Source of the DNA: an uncultured Sphingopyxis sp.
GTDB taxonomy: Bacteria; Pseudomonadota; Alphaproteobacteria; Sphingomonadales; Sphingomonadaceae
Assembly: GCA_937957805.1 (NCBI GenBank)
Contig: CALFXW010000120.1
Span: 1-27,347 of the forward strand
DNA: 27,347 nucleotides
Reading direction: 5' to 3'
Position numbers and translations under genes: made by a program. How positions within the stretch are numbered: position 1 is the stretch's first letter; each line of letters starts with the position of its first letter. Below are positions 1-5,910 of this stretch, in pieces. The notes under the pieces were generated by a model. That model was not told the origin of the DNA. It did no database searches and saw nothing but the letters and a program-made list of their open reading frames with translations.

Positions 1-452
1 CCGATCTCGGCATTGCGCAGGCTCTGGGCCATGTTGCAGGCGACAATGGCGTGCATCCGCCGGTCGGCAATATCCGCCTGCACCACGGCGATGCGCTGGA
101 CGTGTTACGCCGCATCCCCGACCGCGCGCTCAGCTTTGTTTACTTGCTGCACCCCGACCCATGGCCCAAGGCGCGCCATGCCAAACGGCGGATGATGAAC
201 GATGGCCCGTTGGATCTTATCGCGTCAAAGCTGAAAATCGGGGGTGAATTTCGCTTTGGCACCGACCATCCGATCTATGTTGCCCATGCGATGATGGTGA
301 TGCGCCGGCACCGCCACCAATTTGCGTGGGTCGCTGACGATGCCAGCCAGTTCCTTAATCGTCCGAGTGGCTGGGCTGAAACCCGCTATGAAGCCAAGGC
401 GCGCCGCTTGGGGCATGAAGTCTGGTATTTCCGCTACCGACGCTGCGCATGA
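1..452 (+). CDS. trmB: tRNA (guanine-N7-)-methyltransferase, 3' part
   Basis: This is the C-terminal part of TrmB, which uses S-adenosylmethionine to methylate G46 in the variable loop of tRNAs. The frame is open from base 3 to the stop at 450-452, so the start and the SAM-binding glycine loop lie before the window. The visible part has the family signature: a stretch ending HPDPWPK followed by RHAKRR, then the acidic GTDH segment, and a C-terminal region with ETRYEAKARRLGH that matches the usual substrate-binding tail. About 149 residues are visible of a family length near 220-240. The gene is followed by a strong hairpin at 454-484 shared with the converging gene. Family assignment is firm because the DPWPK/RHxKRR pair is highly specific; the true start cannot be seen. 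Confidence 0.93.
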   Translation, partial: DLGIAQALGHVAGDNGVHPPVGNIRLHHGDALDVLRRIPDRALSFVYLLHPDPWPKARHAKRRMMNDGPLDLIASKLKIGGEFRFGTDHPIYVAHAMMVMRRHRHQFAWVADDASQFLNRPSGWAETRYEAKARRLGHEVWYFRYRRCA

Positions 453-453
453 C

Positions 454-484
454 AAGGGCGGCCACCCGAAAGCGGCCGCCCTTT
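454..484. terminator. Bidirectional terminator between trmB and the secreted-protein gene
   Basis: A 10-bp perfect stem (454-463 with 474-483) encloses a 10-base loop. It is GC-rich, begins with AA and ends in CCCTTT on the plus strand. It lies just after the trmB stop and 18 bases before the stop of the converging gene, so it can serve both strands. The T-run is short, so efficiency is uncertain. Confidence 0.6.
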
Positions 485-501
485 ACATAATGTAATTTGG
501 A

Positions 502-852
502 CTAATTGCCCGACGGATTCGTCGATGCGGTGGCAACCGCATTGCCATTGTCGGCGCGGGCTTCTTCGACACCAAGGATGCGCAAGGCTGAACGGAATTG
601 GCGCGCAGCCGGGCCTTCGCTGCGGGCTTCGCAGAGCGAAACACCCGTCGCGAGGAAGCGTTGCGCACGTGCAACCGCCGCCGCATCATTGGACGCGCTG
701 CTTGCCGCACGCACCTGTTCAGGCAGATTGGTGCAGCGATAATCCTGCGACACGGCCTGCGCATGCGCACCCGTCGGAACCGTCAGCGCGGTAACCGGTG
801 CCAGAGCAAATGCCGAAGCGATTAATAGGGGGGAGAGTGAAAGGCGTTGCAT
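502..852 (-). CDS. Small secreted hypothetical protein
   Basis: I do not recognise this 116-residue protein. It begins with a clear Sec signal peptide: MQRLSLSPLLIASAFAL, then a cleavage-like AHAQ near residues 29-32. The mature part of about 85 residues contains two cysteines (DYRCTNL and SLCEARS) that could form a disulfide in the periplasm. It also has an alanine/serine-rich helical middle and a disordered, Asn/Thr/Ser-rich tail. The ATG at 852 is preferred over the one at 870 because AAGGA sits 8 bases upstream of it (861-865). The gene is divergent from the LysR regulator at 989, so it is a candidate target of that regulator. It converges on trmB across a shared hairpin. Confidence 0.75.
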   Translation of the reverse strand: MQRLSLSPLLIASAFALAPVTALTVPTGAHAQAVSQDYRCTNLPEQVRAASSASNDAAAVARAQRFLATGVSLCEARSEGPAARQFRSALRILGVEEARADNGNAVATASTNPSGN

Positions 853-988
853 GGGAGAGTTCCTTTTCATGTTATCGACCGATTATGCATTTGACCTTTG
901 GCCCTTTTTGCGGTTCGGTTCGTTTCGTTATGCAACCTATTTAGCAAGGCTTTGCCTTTTTGTGAAGTGCGCATAATATGGAAGCGCT
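853..988. promoter_or_regulatory. Divergent promoter region with LysR-type operator candidate
   Basis: This 136-bp region separates the secreted-protein gene (minus) from the LysR-family gene (plus), the usual place for LysR binding sites. It contains the near-palindrome GCAAGGCTTTGC at 944-955 (10 of 12 positions symmetric) and a run of related GTTCG/TTTCG steps at 913-928. Assigning these to the regulator is inference. Confidence 0.3.
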
Positions 989-1939
989 ATGAAGCAGGGC
1001 TTACAAAAAACACGCGGCGCGCTCGATGGGGTGGAGGCATTTTTGCTGATTGCCGAACATCGCAGCTTCACAACCGCCGCACAGCATCTGGGGGTCAGCC
1101 CATCGGCGATCAGCCAGACCATCCGTGCGTTGGAATTGCGGGTTGGCGTGCCATTGCTCACCCGCACCACACGCAGCGTTGGCCTGACGCAGGCGGGGGA
1201 ACAATTCCTCGAACATGCACGGCCCGCCATATCGGGCATTGGGCAAGCGATCGAAGCGGCACGATCGCTGGGTGAAAAGCCGGCAGGCAGATTGCGAATC
1301 AATTTGATGCGCGCGGCCATTGTGCCGCTGTTCGAACCGATATTGGGCGAATTTTGCGCGGCATTCCCCGACATTGAATTGGAAATTTTTGCCGATGAGG
1401 GGCTTTCCGACATCATGGTCGGCGGCTTTGATGCGGGGGTGCGGCTGGGCGAATCGCTCGCAGCCGACATGGTTGCCATTCGTTTGACCGCGCCATTTCG
1501 CTATGCGGTGGTCGGCACGCCAGAATATTTCGAGAAAAATGGGGTGCCACAAAGGCCGACCGAGCTGCTCCAGCATAAATGCGTCCGTATGCGCCTCGCC
1601 GCTGGTGGTTTTTGGGACTGGATCTTTGTTGATGGCAACCGCCCCATCCAAATTCCGGTCAAAGGCCCGATCATCGTCAATGATTCGGCAGCCTATCTGA
1701 TGGCGGCACATAGCGGTGCGGCGATCGGCATGTTTGCCTTGCCCGCCGTTCAGGCGGATCTGGAACGCGGCAATTTGGTCGAAGTCCTGTCTGATTTTGC
1801 TGCTTCGTCCAATGGTGCCTTCCTCTATTATCCCGACCGACGGCAAATTTTGCCCAAATTGCGGGTATTTATTGATTTCATGCAGGCCAATCGGGCACGT
1901 TTGCAGACACATTATTGGAACAAGGCACGCTTGGGGTAG
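989..1939 (+). CDS. LysR-family transcriptional regulator
   Basis: A 316-residue DNA-binding regulator of typical LysR length. Residues about 13-72 form the winged helix-turn-helix: LDGVEAFLLIAEHRSF, then AAQHLGVSPSAISQTIRALE, then the LLTRTTRSVGLTQAG wing. The rest is the two-lobed LysR substrate-binding domain that senses a small-molecule effector. The helix-turn-helix plus TRSVGLTQAG pattern places it in the large AaeR/DmlR-like branch. The ATG at 989 has a GGAAG about 4 bases upstream; the N-terminal extension before the HTH is short, so this start is reasonable. The TauE/SafE exporter follows 80 bases downstream on the same strand and a small secreted protein diverges upstream. Either could be its target; the effector cannot be inferred. 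Confidence 0.92.
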   Translation: MKQGLQKTRGALDGVEAFLLIAEHRSFTTAAQHLGVSPSAISQTIRALELRVGVPLLTRTTRSVGLTQAGEQFLEHARPAISGIGQAIEAARSLGEKPAGRLRINLMRAAIVPLFEPILGEFCAAFPDIELEIFADEGLSDIMVGGFDAGVRLGESLAADMVAIRLTAPFRYAVVGTPEYFEKNGVPQRPTELLQHKCVRMRLAAGGFWDWIFVDGNRPIQIPVKGPIIVNDSAAYLMAAHSGAAIGMFALPAVQADLERGNLVEVLSDFAASSNGAFLYYPDRRQILPKLRVFIDFMQANRARLQTHYWNKARLG

Positions 1940-2019
1940 CGATAGCCAATCACGCTGGCATTGCTGTATCAGGCGCACCATAAGCGGTTCATCTGTAAGC
2001 GCGCGGGAGCAGGCGTTTG

Positions 2020-2790
2020 ATGTTTGACGTTAGTGCGATGGATTTGTCGGCATTATTGCCATTCATCCTCGTCGGATTTGCCGCGCAATTGGTTGATGGC
2101 GCACTGGGCATGGCGTTCGGTGTCATCACCTCCACCTTGCTCGTTGGCGTGCTCGGCGTTCCGCCAGCGCAGGCGTCTGCGCGCGTCCATCTGGTGGAGA
2201 TATTCACGACGGGCGTTTCGGGGATCAGCCATTTGCTGCACCGAAACATCGATGCACGGCTATTCTGGCGATTGTTAATCCCCGGCGTCATCGGGGGGGT
2301 AACAGGTGCCTATCTGTTGTCCAACATATCGGGCGAAACGGTGAAACCATTTGTCCTCGTCTACCTCATATCCATCGGACTGTGGCTGCTGTGGCGCGGG
2401 TTGGACCACCAACCGCATATCCGCGACCCCAAGGTGGTGGCGCCGCTCGGCTTGATTGGCGGCTTTTTGGATGCGGCGGGTGGCGGCGGCTGGGGTTCGG
2501 TCGTCACCTCCAATCTGCTTATCCAAGGTGCCGAACCGCGCAAAGTCATCGGCACGGTCAACAGCGTCGAATTTTTCCTGACCATCGCCATTTCGGCTGC
2601 CTTTATATGGAATTTGGGCGTGGCACATTTCGGTGTCGCGGTCGTCGGGCTGCTGATCGGCGGCATGGCAGCAGCACCCATGGGGGCAATGCTGGCCAAG
2701 CGCGTGCCCGCCAAAGCCCTGTTGTTGATGGTCGGCGTGGTGCTGACCCTGACGTCGAGCTATGGCCTCTATCGCGCCATAGTGGGTTAG
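2020..2790 (+). CDS. TauE/SafE-family sulfite/anion exporter
   Basis: A 256-residue integral membrane protein. It contains about eight hydrophobic segments arranged as two related halves, each opening with a glycine-rich helix (QLVDGALGMAFG near the start, GGFLDAAGGGGWG in the middle). This duplicated pattern defines the TauE/SafE (DUF81) family, whose characterised members export sulfite, sulfoacetate or other organosulfur anions across the inner membrane. The substrate cannot be read from the sequence. The ATG at 2020 is chosen over the TTG at 2017 because GGGAGCAGG lies just upstream (2005-2013). It follows a LysR regulator by 80 bases and may be controlled by it. No other sulfur-metabolism genes are visible nearby. 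Confidence 0.88.
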   Translation: MFDVSAMDLSALLPFILVGFAAQLVDGALGMAFGVITSTLLVGVLGVPPAQASARVHLVEIFTTGVSGISHLLHRNIDARLFWRLLIPGVIGGVTGAYLLSNISGETVKPFVLVYLISIGLWLLWRGLDHQPHIRDPKVVAPLGLIGGFLDAAGGGGWGSVVTSNLLIQGAEPRKVIGTVNSVEFFLTIAISAAFIWNLGVAHFGVAVVGLLIGGMAAAPMGAMLAKRVPAKALLLMVGVVLTLTSSYGLYRAIVG

Positions 2791-3003
2791 GCGGGACAGG
2801 ATATTGGCATCAACATTGACGTGCGGGCGTTCTGATGGCTGGGTCACCTGATTGGCAGGGTTATAGCCAAACCCCGTCGTCATATCCCCCAAGAAACGGA
2901 AACGGCGGGCGCGTGGTTAATGAGTCCTGACCCTAAGTGCATTTAGTAAACTGGCACCTAGTTCAGGTTTCACGCAGAGGCGCGGAGGCACAGAGTCTCT
3001 ATC

Positions 3004-3025
3004 CCCCTCCCCTTCAGGGGAGGGG
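3004..3025. repeat. REP-like C/G hairpin
   Basis: A perfect 9-bp inverted repeat, CCCCTCCCC and GGGGAGGGG, flanks a TTCA loop. A further GGGGTTAGGGGTGGGGG follows. This is the form of a widespread intergenic hairpin repeat in Sphingomonadales. It lacks a T-run, so it is not a classical terminator. Confidence 0.55.
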
Positions 3026-3030
3026 TTAGG

Positions 3031-3079
3031 GGTGGGGGATTAATAGCCCGGTGGGGGATTAATAGCCCGGTGGGGGTTT
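3031..3079. repeat. 19-bp tandem duplication
   Basis: The unit GGTGGGGGATTAATAGCCC occurs at 3031-3049 and 3050-3068 and begins again at 3069-3076, giving about 2.4 copies with an exact 19-base period and no mismatch. It sits beside the REP-like hairpin and looks like slippage duplication of its edge. Confidence 0.85.
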
Positions 3080-3249
3080 TCGTGCACTGGATTGCTGCGT
3101 CACCTTTGCCTTGTCGCAATGACGATGCCCGATGCACCAACCTCTTGGCGACTTGGTTTCTCGGCGATCTTGGCGCGAACCGCCGAATTGGAAGCTGGGT
3201 TCCTGCCTGCGCAGGGGCACGTTGGGCTGGCGAGCGGCGATGATTGCGC

Positions 3250-3278
3250 TTAGGCTTGCTCTTGTCGGGCGCTATGGT
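3250..3278 (+). promoter_or_regulatory. Possible promoter for tRNA-Trp
   Basis: TTAGGC (3250-3255) and TATGGT (3273-3278) are separated by 17 bases and lie about 35 bases before the tRNA gene. The match to sigma-70 consensus is only moderate; position is the main support. Confidence 0.3.
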
Positions 3279-3313
3279 TATGGCGCGCGACGCCGGACGG
3301 CAGGGCGGCCCAT

Positions 3314-3389
3314 AGGGGTATAGCTCAGTTGGTAGAGCATCGGTCTCCAAAACCGAGGGTCGCGGGTTCGAGTCCTGCTGCCCCTGCCA
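3314..3389 (+). tRNA. tRNA-Trp (anticodon CCA)
   Basis: A complete 76-base cloverleaf. The acceptor arm AGGGGTA (3314-3320) pairs with TGCCCCT (3379-3385), followed by discriminator G and an encoded CCA end (3387-3389). The D arm reads GCTCAGTTGGTAGAGC. The anticodon stem TCGGT/ACCGA encloses the loop CTCCAAA with anticodon CCA, so it decodes UGG. The T arm is GCGGG-TTCGAGT-CCTGC. tRNA-Trp immediately upstream of secE is a conserved arrangement in many proteobacteria, which supports the call. Confidence 0.98.
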
Positions 3390-3573
3390 GCCTTGCCAAG
3401 GCGCGTTGCCCTCTGTAGAGCGCGACGACAGATTTTATGGCTCAATACCGTCCGCAGCCATGCCCAACCCCCGAAAACGGGTGGGGTGGCGCGGGCGGAT
3501 TATTGCCTTTTTTCAAGGCATTGGGCGGTGAAAGCTGGTGGGATATTGCACGGGGTGACTGCCACCCCATATG

Positions 3574-3616
3574 GCCCAAAGCCATGGGGTAAAGCGGCCA
3601 TGGCTTGGGCTATTTT
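3574..3616 (+). promoter_or_regulatory. Strong hairpin just before secE
   Basis: GCCCAAAGCCATGG (3574-3587) pairs with CCATGGCTTGGGC (3598-3610) as a 13-bp stem with one bulged A and a 10-base loop, followed by TATTTT. It ends only about 7 bases before the secE ribosome-binding site. It could be a weak terminator or attenuator between tRNA-Trp and secE, an RNA-processing site, or a translational control element. A second small hairpin, GGGGTG/CACCCC, lies just upstream near 3553-3568. Confidence 0.5.
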
Positions 3617-3628
3617 GAGGATGCGATG

Positions 3629-3826
3629 ATGGCGAAATTTTCCCCGGGCAAGTTCGTCCGCGAAGTGCGGCAAGAGGCGAATAAGATCGTCTGGCCGACT
3701 CCGCGCGAAACCACCGCGACGACGATCATGGTGTTGATCATGACCACCATTTTGGCGGTTTTCTTCCTCGGCATCGACAGCGCCTTTGGTGCGCTGGTCA
3801 ACTGGCTGCTTTCCTTCGCCCAATAA
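3629..3826 (+). CDS. secE: Preprotein translocase subunit SecE
   Basis: A 65-residue SecE of the short single-spanning type usual in alphaproteobacteria. SecE clamps SecY in the SecYEG protein-conducting channel of the inner membrane. The N-terminal amphipathic helix carries the signature FVREVRQEANKIVWPTPRE, and one membrane segment follows (about TTIMVLIMTTILAVFFLGI). The ATG at 3629 is preferred over the adjacent ATG at 3626 and a TTG at 3605, because GAGGA at 3617-3621 is then 7 bases upstream and the protein starts MAKFSPGKF as homologues do. It follows tRNA-Trp and precedes nusG by 28 bases, the conserved order. Confidence 0.95.
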   Translation: MAKFSPGKFVREVRQEANKIVWPTPRETTATTIMVLIMTTILAVFFLGIDSAFGALVNWLLSFAQ

Positions 3827-3854
3827 GGCGAAGCTCAACGGAACGGACGTAATT

Positions 3855-4391
3855 ATGGCGCGCTGGTACATCATCCACGCTTATTCGGGTTTTGAAAACA
3901 AGGTGCGCGACGCCATTTTGGCGGAGGCCGAACGGATGAGCCTGTCTCCGCTGGTCGAACAAATCGAAGTGCCGACCGAAACGGTGACGGAGGTAAAGCG
4001 CGGCAAAAAGGTGCAATCCGAACGCACCTCCATGGCGGGCTATGTCCTCGCCAAGCTGACACTTACCGATGATGTCTACCACCTTGTCAAAAACACGCCC
4101 AAAGTTACGGGCTTTTTGGGCACCAACAGCAAGCCACAGGCGATCCGTGAGAGCGAAGCGTTGCGCATGCTCAACATAAAGGATGCCGCCGCCGCCCGGC
4201 CCAAGCAGGAAATCCGCATCGATTATGAAATTGGCGATGCGGTCAAAGTGCTGGACGGGCCGTTCACCAGCTTTTCCGGCACGGTCGAGGAACTCGACTT
4301 TGAAAAGGCGCGGGTCAAGGTTTCGGTGTCGATCTTTGGCCGCCCGACGCCGGTCGAACTGGAATTCGACCAGGTCGAACGCGTTAAGTAA
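3855..4391 (+). CDS. nusG: Transcription termination/antitermination protein NusG
   Basis: A 178-residue NusG, which binds the RNA polymerase clamp to raise processivity and links transcription to Rho or to the ribosome. The N-terminal NGN domain starts ARWYIIHAYSGFENKV, includes the VKRGKKVQSERTSMAGYVL segment, and has the conserved VTGFLG near its end. The C-terminal KOW domain is visible as IGDAVKVLDGPFTSFSGTVEELDFEKARVKV-type sequence closing in ELEFDQVERVK. The ATG at 3855 is chosen because the protein then begins MARWYIIHAYSG as in homologues; extension upstream would overlap secE with unrelated sequence. The Shine-Dalgarno (ACGGACG) is weak, suggesting coupling to secE 28 bases earlier. 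Confidence 0.97.
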   Translation: MARWYIIHAYSGFENKVRDAILAEAERMSLSPLVEQIEVPTETVTEVKRGKKVQSERTSMAGYVLAKLTLTDDVYHLVKNTPKVTGFLGTNSKPQAIRESEALRMLNIKDAAAARPKQEIRIDYEIGDAVKVLDGPFTSFSGTVEELDFEKARVKVSVSIFGRPTPVELEFDQVERVK

Positions 4392-4441
4392 CAACATTAT
4401 TTTGTTCAAAATCCGCCAAAACGGCGAATTTTGGCACGGCA

Positions 4442-4512
4442 CCAGCCCACTCCCCCACCCGGCCACCCACGGGATCGTATCTTAAGGGCGGCCGGGTGGG
4501 GGAGTGGGCTGG
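4442..4512. repeat. 23-bp perfect inverted repeat between nusG and rplK
   Basis: The arms 4442-4464 and 4490-4512 are exact reverse complements over 23 bases around a 25-base loop. Each arm is rich in C (left) or G (right), with a CCCACTCCCCCACCC core. No T-run follows, so it is not a typical terminator, although such a stem would form a stable RNA hairpin in the nusG-rplK transcript. It is probably a mobile or REP-like intergenic repeat; a role in RNA processing is possible. Confidence 0.85.
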
Positions 4513-4616
4513 AACAGCACCCCGAAACGATAGTTTCGGCTCAGATTGCTTTTCAGGCGCGTTGCCGCTAAGCGCGCGCCTTCGCCTCGGCATGATCGGA
4601 GCGATTCCCGTGCGGG

Positions 4617-4675
4617 AGGGGGTTTTGGCCCCTGTTTGACCGCTAATTTTGCGGGGTTGGCCAATGGCTTACCCC
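4617..4675 (+). promoter_or_regulatory. rplKA leader with candidate L1 autoregulatory structure
   Basis: Two stems precede rplK. AGGGG (4617-4621) pairs with CCCCT (4629-4633). GGGGT (4653-4657) pairs with ACCCC (4671-4675) and encloses a second short stem GCC/GGC (4660-4662 with 4666-4668), separated by a TG/TT internal loop. In many bacteria L1 represses rplKA by binding a leader hairpin that mimics its 23S rRNA site. The location fits, but I cannot confirm the exact L1 motif by eye. The remaining 4513-4616 shows no gene. Confidence 0.35.
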
Positions 4676-4697
4676 AATAGAATGAAAGGAGGCCGTC

Positions 4698-5129
4698 ATG
4701 GCCAAAAAAATTACCGGCTATATCAAGCTGCAGGTGCCCGCAGGCGCGGCCAACCCGTCGCCGCCGATCGGCCCGGCGCTGGGTCAGCGCGGCGTCAACA
4801 TCATGGAATTCTGCAAGGCGTTCAACGCCGCGACCGACAGCCTGGAAAAGGGCATGCCGATCCCGACGATCATCACCGTTTATGCTGATCGCAGTTTTTC
4901 CTTTGAAACCAAGACCCCGCCTGCGACCTTCCTGATCAAAAAGGCGGCAAATCTGAAGTCGGGTTCGAAGGAGCCGGGCAAGTCGAGCGCGGGCAAAATC
5001 GCCCGTTCCAAGCTGGCTGAAATTGCCGAGATCAAGATGAAGGATCTGAACGCCAACGATATCGAAGCGGCGACCAAGATCATCGAAGGTAGCGCCCGTT
5101 CGATGGGCCTCGACGTGGTGGAGGGCTAA
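4698..5129 (+). CDS. rplK: 50S ribosomal protein L11
   Basis: A 143-residue L11 of standard length. It forms the GTPase-associated centre at the base of the ribosomal stalk together with 23S rRNA and L10/L12. The N-terminal domain shows KLQVPAGAANPSPPIGPALGQRGVNIMEFCKAFN, including the proline-rich hinge characteristic of L11. The C-terminal RNA-binding domain contains the PPATFLIKKAANLKSGSKEPG segment and ends in the EGSARSMGL motif. A strong AAAGGAGG lies at 4684-4691, 6 bases before the ATG. rplA follows after only 4 bases, so the two are co-transcribed and probably translationally coupled. Confidence 0.98.
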   Translation: MAKKITGYIKLQVPAGAANPSPPIGPALGQRGVNIMEFCKAFNAATDSLEKGMPIPTIITVYADRSFSFETKTPPATFLIKKAANLKSGSKEPGKSSAGKIARSKLAEIAEIKMKDLNANDIEAATKIIEGSARSMGLDVVEG

Positions 5130-5133
5130 GAAT

Positions 5134-5832
5134 ATGGCAAAGCTGACCAAAAAGGCCAAGGCGCTCGCCGGCCAATTCGACCGTGATACGCTGCATGGCG
5201 TTGATGCCGCGATTGCCGCGCTGAAGGGCGTTGCATCCAAAAAGCTCGACGAAACGCTGGAAATTGCGATGAATCTGGGCGTTGACCCGCGTCACGCCGA
5301 CCAGATGGTGCGCGGCGTCGTTACCCTGCCCGCTGGCACGGGCAAGGACGTCAAGGTTGCCGTCTTTGCGCGCGGTGCCAATGCCGAAGCGGCGCTGGCT
5401 GCTGGTGCGGACAAGGTGGGCGCCGAAGATTTGATGGAAGATATGCAGGCCGGCAACCTCGACTATGGTCGGGTTATCGCGACCCCCGACATGATGGGGA
5501 TCGTCGGCCGTCTGGGCAAGACGCTCGGCCCCAAGGGGCTGATGCCCAACCCCAAGCTGGGCACCGTCACCCCCAATGTTGCCGACGCTGTCAAGGCGGC
5601 CAAGGGCGGGCAGATTGAATTTCGCGTGGAAAAGGCGGGGATTATCCACGCCGGGCTGGGCAAAGTCAGCTTTGCCGACGCTGACCTGCGCCGCAATTTC
5701 GATGCCTTTGTCGATGCGATCGTCAAGGCGAAGCCGGCTGGCGCCAAGGGCAAATATGTCCGCAAGATCAGCCTCAGCTCGACCATGGGGCCGGGCCTTA
5801 AAATCAATATGGAAGATGTAGCGGGCGTTTAA
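5134..5832 (+). CDS. rplA: 50S ribosomal protein L1
   Basis: A 232-residue L1, which forms the mobile L1 stalk that helps release E-site tRNA and in many bacteria represses its own operon. Recognisable blocks are the N-terminal DETLEIAMNLGVDPRHADQMVRG, the KVAVFARG turn, the MGIVGRLGKTLGPKGLMPNPKLGTV segment (an L1 signature), and the C-terminal GKYVRKISLSSTMGPGLKI. The length is normal. It begins 4 bases after rplK and is followed by a strong bidirectional terminator, so the transcript ends here instead of continuing into rplJ. rplJ lies 3.5 kb further on, beyond an oppositely oriented receptor gene. Confidence 0.98.
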   Translation: MAKLTKKAKALAGQFDRDTLHGVDAAIAALKGVASKKLDETLEIAMNLGVDPRHADQMVRGVVTLPAGTGKDVKVAVFARGANAEAALAAGADKVGAEDLMEDMQAGNLDYGRVIATPDMMGIVGRLGKTLGPKGLMPNPKLGTVTPNVADAVKAAKGGQIEFRVEKAGIIHAGLGKVSFADADLRRNFDAFVDAIVKAKPAGAKGKYVRKISLSSTMGPGLKINMEDVAGV

Positions 5833-5851
5833 TCGCGCCGTTGCACCCATG

Positions 5852-5897
5852 AAAAAAGAGGCTCGGAAGCAAATGCTTTCGAGCCTCTCTTTTTTTT
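5852..5897. terminator. Strong bidirectional terminator after rplA
   Basis: A 15-bp stem (5857-5871 with 5874-5888, one G-U pair) has an AA closing loop. It is flanked by A6 on the left and by CT8 on the right. It can end the rplKA transcript on the plus strand and the TonB-receptor transcript on the minus strand. Confidence 0.93.
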
Positions 5898-5910
5898 GCC
5901 TCGATCTAAA

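Larger units (their letters stand above)
2791..3249. other. Gene-free spacer rich in intergenic repeat remnants
   Basis: No convincing gene lies between the exporter and the tRNA-Trp promoter. The first ~110 bases hold a possible RHS-like remnant on the minus strand (see findings). After about 2970 the sequence is a patchwork of short repeat-like modules: a CGCAGAGGCGCGGAGGCACAGAG stretch-like module near 2972-2995, a C/G hairpin at 3004-3025, a 19-base tandem duplication at 3031-3079, an ACTGGATTGCTGCGTC/GTCGCAATGACG imperfect pair at 3085-3124, and a CCTGCCTGCGCAGG module near 3203-3216. Modules like these recur between genes in sphingomonads; that statement is from general knowledge, not a search. 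Confidence 0.5.

Noticed and set aside
1001..1981. A 326-residue minus-strand frame antisense to the LysR gene
   Set aside because: The LysR protein has a complete helix-turn-helix and effector domain; the antisense frame has no recognisable domain.
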